Translations under genes and position numbers: made by a program
NCBI RefSeq assembly: GCF_002205165.1
Contig: NZ_NIVS01000009.1
Span: forward strand, 1-64,000
Origin: Stenotrophomonas maltophilia
GTDB taxonomy: Bacteria > Pseudomonadota > Gammaproteobacteria > Xanthomonadales > Xanthomonadaceae
Length of the DNA: 64,000 nt
Direction: 5' to 3'
Notes under the pieces: model-generated
Told to the model about the DNA's origin: nothing
Database searches by the model: none
Seen by the model: the letters and a program-made list of their open reading frames with translations, nothing else
Part shown: positions 7,643-16,876 of the stretch, piece after piece
How the letters are laid out: every line of letters starts with the position of its first letter
Numbering within the stretch: position 1 is the stretch's first letter

Positions 7643-10291
7643 TCAGCGGCGGTGGCGCAGCAGCAGCTGGGTCATCAGGGCCCGCAGGGCGGGCGGCCGC
7701 ACCGGCTTGGACAGGAAGCCCCAGCCGCTTTCCGCGGCGTGGGCCTTCAACGCGTCGTCGCGCTCCGCGGTGACGAGGATCACCGGTGGGCGCGCGTTCC
7801 ACAGGCCGCACAGCTGTTCGTACAGGTCCGGGCCGTGCCACTGGCCCATGCGCACATCCAGCAGCAGGAGCTGGGGCACGTTGAACGCCGAGGCGATCTC
7901 GAGCGCGGCCTGCGGGCCATCAGCCAGTTCCACCTCACAGCCCCAGCGTTCCAACAGTGCGCGGGTGGCGGCGCAGACCCGTGGATCATCGTCGATGCTC
8001 CAGATCCGGCAATGGCGCAACGGGCTGTCATCGCCGCTATCGAGCACCGGGGCGACCGCGGGCGCGGGTGCGATGACCACGTCCGCCGCCTCGCCCAACG
8101 GCAGGCTCACCGAGAACACACTGCCGCGCCCCAGGGTGGAACGCAGGCGGATCGGGTGGCCGAGCAGGCGGCCGATACGCTCCACGATCGCCAGGCCCAG
8201 CCCGGCACCACGTTCCTGGTCCACGCCATCATCCAGCCGACGGAACTCCTCGAAGATCTCGCTCTGCAGGCTCTCCGGAATGCCCGGCCCCTGATCGTGC
8301 ACTTCAATGCGCAGCTGACCCGCATCGCGGCGACAGCCGATCAGCACGCGGCCGCGTGGGGTATAGCGCAGCGCATTGGACAGGAAGTTCTGCAGGATCC
8401 GGCGCAGCAAGGCTTCATCGCTGACCACCAGGGCGCGCGTGTCCACCCAGTGCAGCTTCAGGCCGCGGCTGTCGGCGGCCAGGCCGAACTCGCGGGCCAG
8501 CGTTTCCAGCAGCGGCGACAGCGCGAAAGCGCGCACATGGGTCTGCAGCGCGCCCGATTCCAGTCGTGAAATATCGAGCAGGCTGTTGAGGATGGCGTCC
8601 TGTGCGGCCAGCGCGGCGTCCACGTGCTCGCTGAGTTCGCGTGCATCGCCCTGCAGCTTGCCACGCAGCACGGAGACGAACATCCGCGCGGCGTTGAGCG
8701 GCTGCAGCAGGTCGTGCACGGCCGAGGCTACAAAGCGCGATTTATAGCGGTTGGCGCGCTCGGCTTCGCGCCGCGCTTCGTCCAGATCGCGGGTGCGCTC
8801 GGCCACGCGGTGCTCCAGCGCATCGGCGAGCGAGCGCAGTTCGCGCGCGGTGTTCTTGTAGGCGGTGATGTCGGCGTAGCTGGTGACGAAGCCACCGTCG
8901 GGCAATGGGTTGCCGCGGATCTCCAGCACCGTGCCGTCGTCTTTCTCGCTCTCGCGCATGTGCGGGCGCCCGCTGCGCAGATGATTCAACCGGCGCTCGA
9001 TGGCCTCATCGATCGGGCCGGGGCCAAGCAGGCCGCGCCTGGCGTTGTAGCGGAAAATCTCCTCGATCGGCCGGCCGACCCGGATCAGCCCGCCGGGGAA
9101 GCGGAACAGTTCCAGATAGCGCGCGTTCCATGCCACCAGCTTCTGTTCGTTGTCGATCACCACCACGCCCTGCGGCAGGTGCGCGAGGCTGCGGCTGAGG
9201 CCGCTGTCGGCCTGCTGCGCGGCCTGCAGCACGCCGTCCTGGGCGGTGCGCAACTCCTGGGCATGCTGCTTGAGCACGCTTTCCAGCTCGCGGCGGCTGC
9301 GCTGGCGGTGCGCGGCCAGACGGCGGCGCTGCTGGATGAACAACACCAGGAAGCCCAAGGCCAGCCACGCCGCACCGCCGCCGATGGCGGCACTGCGCCC
9401 GGCGCTGGTGGCAGCGCCGGCATCGTGCAGCAGGTGCAGGTTCCACTGCTCCTCGGGCAGCGCCAGGGTCTGCCAGAGCATCTCGCCCGGCAGCACCGGA
9501 TCGAGCAGGTGGACCATGCGGCCGCCATCGTCCAGCACGCTGCCGGTGCGTACCCGCAACGGTTGCAGCGAACGGTCGGCGTACTGGCGGCTGTCGAGCA
9601 TCTCGCGGCGTTCGGCGGCGCCCAGCGGCCGTAGCAGCCGATAGCGCCAGGCATCGCGGTTGGCCAGGAACACCACATCGTGCTCGTCACTGGCCAGCAC
9701 CACGTCCGGACTGGTCAGCCATTCCTGCTCCAGCGCGGCCAGTTCGATCTTGATCACCACCACGCCGATGCGTGCGCCGTCTTCCTCGATCGCCTGCGAC
9801 AGGTAGTAGCCGGGCACGCCGGTGGTCATGCCGATGCCGTAGAACCGGCCGTGGCCGGTGGCCAGCGCCTGGCGGTAGTAGGGGCGATAGCTGTAGTCCT
9901 CGCCGACGTTGCTGCTGGCCTGGTCCCAGTTGCTGGCGGCCACGGCCACGCCGTCACGGCCGACCAGGGTCAGGGTGGAGGCGCGGGTGACCTGGTTGGC
10001 GCGCTGCAGTTTCAGGTTCAGCCGCTGGCGGTCAGCGGCATCGGGGCGCTGCAGCAGCGCCCCGCGCAGGTCCGGGTCCAGCGCCAGCACCTGCGGCAGC
10101 GTCCCGAAGCGGTCGATGCGCTGCTGCAGGCCTTGCGCGTACAGCTCCAGCTGGCGCTGCACCTGGCCGCTCTCGGTGGCCAGCGCGCGGCGCCAGGCGT
10201 AGTGGCCGGCCGCGGCCGCGCACAGCAAGGTGCCGCCGATCATCACCAGCAGGGTCAACAGCAGGGTGCGGTGGCGGCCGAGCCAGTACAT
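7643..10291 (-). CDS. Hybrid sensor histidine kinase, DctB-like sensor
   Basis: An 882-residue membrane kinase. TM1 is about 8-29. A large periplasmic domain of double-Cache type (about 30-300, with a YSYRPYYRQAL segment like C4-dicarboxylate sensors) is followed by TM2 at about 301-320, a coiled linker, and a PAS domain near 365-475. The HisKA box has H526 in AVHDLLQPLNAARMF, the ATPase domain has N639, DQGPGIP and GAGLGLAIVE, and the C-terminal receiver has D812 in LLLDVRMG. It follows the porin at 10367-11533 on the same strand and converges with the NarL-type regulator. It probably senses extracellular dicarboxylates and controls dctA through that regulator. The ligand is inferred. Confidence 0.87.
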   Translation of the reverse strand: MYWLGRHRTLLLTLLVMIGGTLLCAAAAGHYAWRRALATESGQVQRQLELYAQGLQQRIDRFGTLPQVLALDPDLRGALLQRPDAADRQRLNLKLQRANQVTRASTLTLVGRDGVAVAASNWDQASSNVGEDYSYRPYYRQALATGHGRFYGIGMTTGVPGYYLSQAIEEDGARIGVVVIKIELAALEQEWLTSPDVVLASDEHDVVFLANRDAWRYRLLRPLGAAERREMLDSRQYADRSLQPLRVRTGSVLDDGGRMVHLLDPVLPGEMLWQTLALPEEQWNLHLLHDAGAATSAGRSAAIGGGAAWLALGFLVLFIQQRRRLAAHRQRSRRELESVLKQHAQELRTAQDGVLQAAQQADSGLSRSLAHLPQGVVVIDNEQKLVAWNARYLELFRFPGGLIRVGRPIEEIFRYNARRGLLGPGPIDEAIERRLNHLRSGRPHMRESEKDDGTVLEIRGNPLPDGGFVTSYADITAYKNTARELRSLADALEHRVAERTRDLDEARREAERANRYKSRFVASAVHDLLQPLNAARMFVSVLRGKLQGDARELSEHVDAALAAQDAILNSLLDISRLESGALQTHVRAFALSPLLETLAREFGLAADSRGLKLHWVDTRALVVSDEALLRRILQNFLSNALRYTPRGRVLIGCRRDAGQLRIEVHDQGPGIPESLQSEIFEEFRRLDDGVDQERGAGLGLAIVERIGRLLGHPIRLRSTLGRGSVFSVSLPLGEAADVVIAPAPAVAPVLDSGDDSPLRHCRIWSIDDDPRVCAATRALLERWGCEVELADGPQAALEIASAFNVPQLLLLDVRMGQWHGPDLYEQLCGLWNARPPVILVTAERDDALKAHAAESGWGFLSKPVRPPALRALMTQLLLRHRR

Positions 10292-10366
10292 GGGCGGCAG
10301 TCTACGGTCGAGCGCCGGGCGTGGTGTGCACGCCCGACGCGTCGGTTGCGGTCAGCGGCGCAGGGC

Positions 10367-11533
10367 TCAGAAATGCATCTGCGCGCGCAGTTCGAAGATC
10401 TCCGGCTGGCTGCGCACGCCGCGACGGCTGGCGTCGACCTTCACGTAGTTCGCCTGGAACTTGAAGTGCGAGGTCAGGTACCAGTTGGCGCCGAGGGTCC
10501 AATCGTGCTGGCGGCCGCCGAACACGTCGGCATCGTCCAGGTCGATGCGGCTGTAGCGGGTGACCAGCTCGACTGCGCCGTAGCCGTGGGCCGGCTTGAC
10601 GTTGGCCACCGCGCCGGAACTGTATGGGCGCGATTCGCCGGTCAGGATCCAGCTGGCCATCGCGTACTGGCCGCTTCCGGTGTAATCCGGCTTGCCGTCA
10701 CGGCTGACCGTGGTCTGCAGCGCTTCGCCCTGCAGCGAGAACGGGCCGCGGATCCAGATGCCTTCCAGGCCGGTGCGCACGATCTTGTCGGCGGTGGTCA
10801 GCGCGCCGGAGTCGACCAGGCGGATGTCGGTCAGGCCGGCTTCCGGGCGCGCGCGCAGGCGGGCGCTGGCCGGGTGCGAGACATCGCGGCCATCGCGGTA
10901 GCCGCGCGGGTTTTCCTGCGAATACGCCAGGCCCAGGTGGACCACGTCGCCCGCGGCCTTGAGCGGCGTCCATACGGCACGCACGGCCTGGGTGGTGCCC
11001 GGGTTGTCGCCCTGCAGGTCCTTGCCGCCGTAGGCGCCGGCCTGCAGCAGGTACTGCGGGCGCTCCAGCACCCATTCGGCACCGGTGCGGCGGCCTTCGT
11101 AGAACGCCTGCACGGGCAGGGCGGTTTCCAGGAAGCTGCCGGCCCGCGAGGACGTACCGGCATCCAGGCCGACCGGGGTCTTCATGTAGCCGAAGCGGAA
11201 GCGGCCGATGTCGCTGCCGAAGAAGGCCTTGCTCTCGAAGCGGACGAACACGTCCAGCCAGGTGTCGGCCTGGAAGTCGTAATAGACCATGGCGTCGTAC
11301 ACGCCTTTCTTCTTCAGGGTCGCGCCGAACTCCTTGCGGCGCACGGCATCGGCATCGTCGATGCCACTGCCGCCGGAGAAGTCGTTGAGGTCGTAGGCAA
11401 TGTTGGCCGTCGCTGCCAGCTCGGTACCGTCACTGAAGGTGGTCTTGGTCGGCCAGTTGTCCCAGTCGGCCGCGGTGGCGGCGAGCGGGGCGGTGGTCAG
11501 GGCCAGGGCGATGAACAGGGGCGTAGGGCGCAT
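10367..11533 (-). CDS. OprO/OprP-type outer-membrane porin (second copy)
   Basis: A 388-residue precursor with a signal peptide ending near APLAATAA (about residue 21), a beta-strand-rich body and C-terminal AQMHF, typical of an outer-membrane barrel. It shares the architecture of the porin at 2487-3668 (SRAGSFLE/LERG segment, ILTGESR, LGANWY). It is transcribed away from dctA, and the hybrid kinase follows 75 bases downstream. I infer it carries C4-dicarboxylates to the DctA permease and is co-regulated with it. Confidence 0.84.
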   Translation of the reverse strand: MRPTPLFIALALTTAPLAATAADWDNWPTKTTFSDGTELAATANIAYDLNDFSGGSGIDDADAVRRKEFGATLKKKGVYDAMVYYDFQADTWLDVFVRFESKAFFGSDIGRFRFGYMKTPVGLDAGTSSRAGSFLETALPVQAFYEGRRTGAEWVLERPQYLLQAGAYGGKDLQGDNPGTTQAVRAVWTPLKAAGDVVHLGLAYSQENPRGYRDGRDVSHPASARLRARPEAGLTDIRLVDSGALTTADKIVRTGLEGIWIRGPFSLQGEALQTTVSRDGKPDYTGSGQYAMASWILTGESRPYSSGAVANVKPAHGYGAVELVTRYSRIDLDDADVFGGRQHDWTLGANWYLTSHFKFQANYVKVDASRRGVRSQPEIFELRAQMHF

Positions 11534-11795
11534 GGGCGGTAGCTGCTTGAATAAGGGTGGGGCAGAACAACAACGGCCGCGGACGGCAAATCTGTGGGTC
11601 TGTCCCCCTGATCCGCTGCCGGGCCACCCGCCGCCGTGGGGGCGCGGTGCAGGGGCAGTGTAGGCAGTCCGGCCAGCTGAACCGGGGGGCTAGTACCAAT
11701 AGGTTATCTGCGTTGGCGAGATGCGGGCGTAAAAAGGCCACGCCAGATGCCGCCCAGCGCGGCCGGCATCCTTCGTGACACTGCCGGAGCTTCCC

Positions 11796-13145
11796 ATGCA
11801 CGTTCCCACCACCGCCCCGCTGGCGGCCAAGCCGCTGCCGTTCTACCGCCAACTGTATTTCCAGGTGGTGGTGGCGATCGTTCTCGGTGCCATCCTCGGC
11901 CACTACGAGCCGGCCTTCGCCGAATCGCTCAAGCCGCTGGGCGATGCCTTCATCAAACTGGTGAAGATGATCATCGCCCCGGTGATCTTCCTGACCATCG
12001 TCACCGGCATCGCCGGCATGACCCACCTGCGCACCGTCGGCCGGGTGTTCGCCAAATCGATGGCCTACTTCCTGTTCTTCTCCACGCTGGCCCTGGTGGT
12101 CGGCATGGTGGTGGCGCACGTGGTACAGCCGGGCGCGGGGATGAACATCAACCCGGCCGATCTGGACCAGACCGCGGTCAACGGCTACGTGCAGAAATCG
12201 CATGAGCTGACCCTGGTCGGCTTCGCGATGGACATCATCCCGGCCACTCTGGTCAGTGCATTCGTCGAAGGCAACATCCTGCAGGTGCTGTTCGTGGCGG
12301 TGCTGTTCGGCATCGCGCTGGCGCTGACCGGCGAGAAGGGCCGCCCGGTGCTGACCTTCCTGGAAGCGCTGACCGCGCCGGTGTTCCGCCTGGTCCATAT
12401 CCTGATGAAGGCCGCCCCGATCGGTGCATTCGGCGCGATCGCCTTCACCATCGGCAAATACGGGGTCGGCTCGCTGGTCAACCTGGCCTGGCTGGTCGGC
12501 TCGTTCTACCTGACCGCCTTCCTGTTCGTGGCGGTGATCCTGGGCGTGGTCTGCCGCCTCTGCGGGTTCTCGGTGTTCAAGCTGGCCCGCTACCTCAAGG
12601 CCGAGCTGCTGCTGGTGCTGGGCACCTCGTCCTCGGAATCGGCGCTGCCTTCGCTGATGGAGAAGATGGAAAAGGCCGGCTGCAGCAAGTCCGTGGTGGG
12701 CCTGGTGGTCCCGACCGGCTACTCGTTCAACCTGGACGGCACCAACATCTACATGACCCTGGCCGCGCTGTTCATCGCCCAGGCCACCAACACCGAGCTG
12801 ACCCTGGGCCACCAGATCGCCCTGCTGCTGGTGGCGATGCTCAGCTCCAAGGGCGCCGCCGGCGTCACCGGTGCCGGCTTCATCACCCTGGCCGCGACCC
12901 TGGCCGTGGTGCCGGAAGTGCCGGTGGCCGGCATGGCGCTGATCCTGGGCGTGGACCGCTTCATGAGCGAATGCCGTTCGCTGACCAACTTCATCGGCAA
13001 TGCCGTGGCCACCGTGGTGGTCTCGCGCTGGGAAAACGCGCTGGATCGCGACCGCCTGGCAATGGTGCTCGATGGCCGCGAAGCCGAGCTGCCGCCGCTG
13101 GTCGTCGATGACCTGCCGGCCACGCTGCCGGCCCCGGCGCATTGA
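11796..13145 (+). CDS. dctA: C4-dicarboxylate:cation symporter DctA
   Basis: A 449-residue dicarboxylate/amino acid:cation symporter (DAACS family) importing succinate, fumarate and malate. Hallmarks are an N-terminal [17 protein letters not shown] helix, the substrate-site loop [13 protein letters not shown], and [13 protein letters not shown] in the seventh-helix region. Eight transmembrane helices and two hairpins fit the length. The ATG at 11796 has GGAG eight bases upstream; a GTG seven codons earlier is less likely. It is divergent from a porin and sensor-kinase gene, and malic enzyme lies downstream, so uptake and malate use sit together. Its 262-base upstream gap should hold the control sites, but I could not assign one. 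Confidence 0.95.
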   Translation: MHVPTTAPLAAKPLPFYRQLYFQVVVAIVLGAILGHYEPAFAESLKPLGDAFIKLVKMIIAPVIFLTIVTGIAGMTHLRTVGRVFAKSMAYFLFFSTLALVVGMVVAHVVQPGAGMNINPADLDQTAVNGYVQKSHELTLVGFAMDIIPATLVSAFVEGNILQVLFVAVLFGIALALTGEKGRPVLTFLEALTAPVFRLVHILMKAAPIGAFGAIAFTIGKYGVGSLVNLAWLVGSFYLTAFLFVAVILGVVCRLCGFSVFKLARYLKAELLLVLGTSSSESALPSLMEKMEKAGCSKSVVGLVVPTGYSFNLDGTNIYMTLAALFIAQATNTELTLGHQIALLLVAMLSSKGAAGVTGAGFITLAATLAVVPEVPVAGMALILGVDRFMSECRSLTNFIGNAVATVVVSRWENALDRDRLAMVLDGREAELPPLVVDDLPATLPAPAH

Positions 13146-13169
13146 GCCCGATGCGCTGATTGTGTGGTG

Positions 13170-13217
13170 CATGGTCGTGCCGTTCCTGCCGGGGCGGCAC
13201 GGCCATGTTTTGTTTTC
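13170..13217 (+). terminator. Intrinsic terminator after dctA
   Basis: A long stem, CATGGTCGTGCCG (13170-13182) with CGGCACGGCCATG (13195-13207) and a single mismatch, is followed by TTTTGTTTT-like sequence. It lies 25 bases past the dctA stop. Confidence 0.8.
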
Positions 13218-13400
13218 AAGGCCCGGTGCGCGCTGTCATCTGCGCGCGGCAGGCTGGTCCGCATACGCCGGCGGACGGGCTGCGTGACGCGCTGGATTAT
13301 GTGCGGTTGCAGCATGACCGCGACAGCGTAGCGACAGGTCCGTCCACGCCAACGGGGGTATGATCCCCTGTTCCTCTCGCCCATTCATCTGCAGAAAGCG

Positions 13401-15692
13401 ATGTCCAACGAAGATTTCAAACAGGCAGCCCTCGACTATCACCGGCTCTCGCCGCCCGGCAAGATCAAGGTCACCGCGACCAAGCCGATGTTGACCCAGC
13501 GCGATCTGTCGTTGGCGTACTCCCCGGGCGTGGCACACGCCTGCGAGGCGATCATGGCCGACCCGCAGCAGGCCAGTGAACTGACCGCCCGCGGCAATCT
13601 TGTCGCCGTCATCTCCAACGGCACCGCCGTGCTGGGCCTGGGCAACATCGGCCCGCTGGCCGGCAAGCCGGTGATGGAAGGCAAGGGCGTGCTGTTCCAG
13701 AAGTTCGCCGGTATCGATGTGTTCGACATCGAGATCGATGAGAACGACCCGGACAAGCTGGTCGACATCATCGCCTCGCTGGAGCCGACCTTCGGTGGCA
13801 TCAACCTGGAAGACATCAAGGCGCCGGAGTGCTTCATCGTCGAGCGCAAGCTGCGCGAGCGGATGAACATCCCGGTGTTCCATGACGATCAGCACGGCAC
13901 CGCGATCATCGTCGGCGCGGCCGTGCTCAACGCCATGCTGGTGACCGGCAAGAAGATCGAAGAGGTGAAGCTGGCCACCACCGGCATGGGCGCGGCGGGC
14001 ATCTCCTGCGTCAACATGCTGGTCTCGCTGGGCCTGAAGAAAGAGAACATCCTCGCCTTCGACCGCGACGGCGTGATCCATACCGGCCGCAGCGATCTGG
14101 ACCCGGAGAAGGCGCGTTACGCGCGTGATACCGACAAGCGCACGCTGGCCGAGATCGTCGACGGCGCGGATATCTTCCTGGGCCTGTCGGCCCCGGGCAT
14201 CCTGACCGCGGACATGGTCAAGACCATGGCCAAGGATCCGGTGATCTTCGCCCTGGCCAACCCGACCCCGGAAATCATGCCGGAAGTGGCCCGTTCGGTT
14301 CGCCCGGACGCGCTGATCGGCACTGGCCGTTCGGACTACCCGAACCAGATCAACAACGTGCTGTGCTTCCCGTACCTGTTCCGCGGTGCGCTGGACGTCG
14401 GTGCGACCGCGATCAATGAAGAAATGAAGATCGCCTGCGTGCACGCGATCGCCGCGATGGCACGCCGCGAGGCCAGCGATCTGGGCTCGGCCTATGGCGA
14501 TGAGACCCCGAGCTTCGGCCGTGACTACCTGATTCCGCGTCCGTTCGACCGCCGCCTGCTGGTGGAGCTGTCGGCCGCCGTGGCGCAGGCCGCGATGGAT
14601 TCGGGCGTGGCCACCCGTCCGGTCGCCGACATGGGCGCCTACCGCGAGAAGCTGGCCCAGTTCGTCTACCGCACCAGCCTGATGATGAAGCCGGTCTACG
14701 ACCGCGCCCGCTCGGACAAGCAGCGTGTGGTGTACGCCGAAGGCGAAGAAGAAGTGGTGCTGCGCGCGGTGCAGAACGTGGTCGATGAAGGCCTGGCGCA
14801 GCCGATCCTGATCGGCCGCCCGGACGTGATCGAGTCGCGTATCGAGCGCCTGGGCCTGCGCATGAAGGCCGGTGTCGATTTCGACATCACCAACATCAAC
14901 GACGATCCGCGCTTCAACGAGTACTGGCAGTACTACCACAACCTCACCGGCCGTCGCGGTGTGACCGTGGCCGCGGCCAAGAACCTGATGCGTTCACGGC
15001 CGACGTTGATCGCCGCGGTGATGGTGGCGCGTGGCGAAGCCGACGCGATGCTGACCGGCGTGGTCGGCCGCTTCCACAAAAAGCTCGGCTACGTGCGCAG
15101 CGTGCTGCCGCTGGAAGCCAAGGTGACCTCCACCTCGGCGATGACCGGCGTGATCAACCAGCAGGGCGTGTTCTTCTTCGTGGATACCCACGTGCAGGAA
15201 GACCCGACCGCCGAGCAGATCACCGAAGCCACGCTGCAGGCGGCGTACCGCATGAAGCTGTTCGGCATCGAGCCGAAGGTGGCGCTGCTGTCGCACTCCA
15301 ACTTCGGCAGCCACGATTCCAGGGACGCGCTGAAGATGCGTGCGGTCCGCGAGATGCTGCTCAAGCGCAACCCGCGCCTGAACGTGGACGGGGAAATGCA
15401 GGGGGATACCGCATGGGATGAAGCCCTGCGCCAGAAGCTGCTGCCCAACAGCACGCTGAAGGGCCGTGCCAACCTGTTCGTGCTGCCCAACCTGGAAGCG
15501 GCCAACATCGCCTACAACCTGGTGCGCGTGTTCACCGATGGCGTGGCGATCGGCCCGATCCTGATGGGCGTGGCCAAGCCGGTGCACATCCTGACCACCA
15601 GCGCGACCTCGCGCCGCGTGCTCAACATGACCGCCATCGCGGCCGTGGATGCGCAGATCCGCAAGCAACTGGAGGCGGAGAAGAACGCGTAA
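13401..15692 (+). CDS. maeB: NADP-dependent malic enzyme, MaeB type
   Basis: A 763-residue protein with an N-terminal malic enzyme part (about 1-430) fused to a phosphotransacetylase-like C-terminal domain (about 430-755), the usual MaeB architecture. It converts malate to pyruvate and CO2 with NADP. Markers are [18 protein letters not shown], the dinucleotide-binding segment [10 protein letters not shown], and [10 protein letters not shown]. The start ATG at 13401 follows GCAGAAAGCG. It lies 255 bases after dctA, separated by a terminator, so it is probably a separate unit that works in the same malate-to-pyruvate route. In this family the C-terminal domain is usually regulatory rather than catalytic. 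Confidence 0.94.
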   Translation: MSNEDFKQAALDYHRLSPPGKIKVTATKPMLTQRDLSLAYSPGVAHACEAIMADPQQASELTARGNLVAVISNGTAVLGLGNIGPLAGKPVMEGKGVLFQKFAGIDVFDIEIDENDPDKLVDIIASLEPTFGGINLEDIKAPECFIVERKLRERMNIPVFHDDQHGTAIIVGAAVLNAMLVTGKKIEEVKLATTGMGAAGISCVNMLVSLGLKKENILAFDRDGVIHTGRSDLDPEKARYARDTDKRTLAEIVDGADIFLGLSAPGILTADMVKTMAKDPVIFALANPTPEIMPEVARSVRPDALIGTGRSDYPNQINNVLCFPYLFRGALDVGATAINEEMKIACVHAIAAMARREASDLGSAYGDETPSFGRDYLIPRPFDRRLLVELSAAVAQAAMDSGVATRPVADMGAYREKLAQFVYRTSLMMKPVYDRARSDKQRVVYAEGEEEVVLRAVQNVVDEGLAQPILIGRPDVIESRIERLGLRMKAGVDFDITNINDDPRFNEYWQYYHNLTGRRGVTVAAAKNLMRSRPTLIAAVMVARGEADAMLTGVVGRFHKKLGYVRSVLPLEAKVTSTSAMTGVINQQGVFFFVDTHVQEDPTAEQITEATLQAAYRMKLFGIEPKVALLSHSNFGSHDSRDALKMRAVREMLLKRNPRLNVDGEMQGDTAWDEALRQKLLPNSTLKGRANLFVLPNLEAANIAYNLVRVFTDGVAIGPILMGVAKPVHILTTSATSRRVLNMTAIAAVDAQIRKQLEAEKNA

Positions 15693-15717
15693 GGCGTTCT
15701 TTCCCCCTCTCAGTTGT

Positions 15718-15749
15718 CAGAACGCGCCCTTCGGGGCGCGTTCTGGTTT
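15718..15749 (+). terminator. UUCG-capped terminator after maeB
   Basis: A perfect 12-bp stem (CAGAACGCGCCC / GGGCGCGTTCTG) is closed by a TTCG loop, 25 bases after the maeB stop. The T tract is short (GGTTTC). Confidence 0.75.
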
Positions 15750-15764
15750 CGCGCCACGAAGCTG

Positions 15765-15786
15765 GTAGCGGCCGACCGTTGGTCGG
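15765..15786 (+). repeat. SMAG-like GTAG palindrome
   Basis: GTAG followed by a CCGACC / GGTCGG stem with a GTT loop, matching the form of Stenotrophomonas GTAG-headed repetitive extragenic palindromes. A second, cleaner copy is at 48351-48373. Confidence 0.7.
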
Positions 15787-16036
15787 TAGGCGTATTGCTT
15801 TGCCACACGCGCGCCGCACCGGCGTCACCGCACTGCAACCTCCCAAGCGCCCAATAGCACCACGCGGCCCGGCCGTGGGGGCGCTCCGGTGGGGGCGCCG
15901 CCACCCTGGGCCCGACCATATCCTCCACGGTCAGCCACGGGAACGGTGTCATGCGCTATCCACGCACGAAGCGGTATTTCCAGCAGTTGTTCGCGCTGTA
16001 CGCCGGGTTGGTCGGCGCGCGCTGACCCACGAAAGC
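15787..16036. other. Intergenic stretch without a supported gene
   Basis: This sits between the maeB terminator with its SMAG element and the tandem palindromes. I see only a 24-codon frame at 15951-16025, not supported by a convincing ribosome site, and GC-rich sequence. Confidence 0.5.
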
Positions 16037-16160
16037 GTACCGACCAACGGTCGGTACCTACCAAGCCCGGTACCGACCCACGGTCGGTACCTGCCAATCC
16101 TGGTACCGGCCACGGTCGGTACCTGCCAATCCCGGTACCGGCCACGGCCGGTATCCTCCG
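16037..16160. repeat. Four tandem 32-33 bp palindromic units
   Basis: Four head-to-tail units start with GTAC at 16037, 16070, 16103 and 16135. Each holds an imperfect inverted repeat of the form GTACCGACC...GGTCGGTAC followed by a spacer like CTGCCAATCC. The last unit has drifted (GGCCGGTATC). The cores resemble the nearby SMAG element, so this looks like a local amplification of a repetitive extragenic palindrome. Confidence 0.8.
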
Positions 16161-16181
16161 CACCCCGGCCCGCCGAGTGCC

Positions 16182-16868
16182 TCAACGCGCCTGTACGTAC
16201 GCCGCCCACAGCGCCGGCAACGCCAGCCCCGTGCGCGCCTGCCACAACGCCGGCGTGTAATGCCCATCGCGCAGGGCGCCATCCAGCGCCTTCACCAGGC
16301 CGGGATGCTGCGCCTCGCTCCAGGCCAGGAATGCGCCGGTCACCCGGTAGCCGGTATCGAAGTTCTGATCCGGTTTGACCTGCGTCGGCAACGCCCAGCC
16401 CGCTCCGGCGTTGTCCCTGCCATAGCGGTCGCGGGCGTAATCAGCGATGCCTTCCACCAGCCAGCCCGGCACGCGCGCATTGGCGTACTCCGGGTAGCCC
16501 TGCACGATGTGCATGGCTTCATGCGTGACCAGATCGATGTCGCCCGGATGCTTGGCCAGCCAGGCCGGATTGATGGTGATCGTCGCCGCCTGGGCCTTCT
16601 CACCGACGAAGGCGATGCCGTCGTAAGCCGGGTCGATCACGATGCCGACCTGTGCCGGTGCGGCAGGATGAAAATCGGCACGCTCGCGCAGATACGCACT
16701 GAAGAAGGTCTCGATGATCCGCTCGCGCACCGGTGCGGCCAGCGCATCGCTGGGGTCGCGGTAGTGCAGGGTCACACCCTCGCGGGTCTGCGTAGTCTCG
16801 AATGCGTGGGCATCGGCCAGCCCGGCGGTGACGAGCAGGGCGGTCAACAGGCAACGGGTGATCGGCAT
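16182..16868 (-). CDS. Secreted basic-secretory-protein-like metallopeptidase
   Basis: A 228-residue precursor with a signal peptide ending near AGLADAHA (about residue 22). The mature part resembles the basic secretory protein family, with a zinc-site HExxH in THEAMHIVQGY (H116, E117, H120) and a downstream EGIADYAR. Two starts compete. The ATG at 16868 has GAGGA seven bases upstream; the ATG at 16880 would overlap the GH92 stop as ATGA but has no site. Either way it is coupled to the GH92 gene upstream in the operon. The role is probably extracellular hydrolysis of protein or glycoprotein; the substrate is unknown. Confidence 0.78.
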   Translation of the reverse strand: MPITRCLLTALLVTAGLADAHAFETTQTREGVTLHYRDPSDALAAPVRERIIETFFSAYLRERADFHPAAPAQVGIVIDPAYDGIAFVGEKAQAATITINPAWLAKHPGDIDLVTHEAMHIVQGYPEYANARVPGWLVEGIADYARDRYGRDNAGAGWALPTQVKPDQNFDTGYRVTGAFLAWSEAQHPGLVKALDGALRDGHYTPALWQARTGLALPALWAAYVQAR

Positions 16869-16876
16869 GAGGGTCC

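Noticed and set aside
11534..11795. Sigma-54 promoter or NarL-type heptamer site upstream of dctA (TACCAAT near 11695).
   Set aside because: No GG-N10-GC element seen, and the single heptamer-like match is too weak to call.
11430..13172. A 580-codon minus-strand frame opposite dctA.
   Set aside because: Shadow of dctA and its upstream gap; composition typical of antisense frames here.
15951..16025. A 24-codon frame reading MRYPRTKRYFQQL and onward.
   Set aside because: Plausible composition, but too short, weak ribosome site and lying in a repeat-rich gap; conservation would be needed.
16037..16160. Possible CRISPR array because of a regular 33-bp period.
   Set aside because: The whole period is repeated, so there are no unique spacers, and no cas genes are present.
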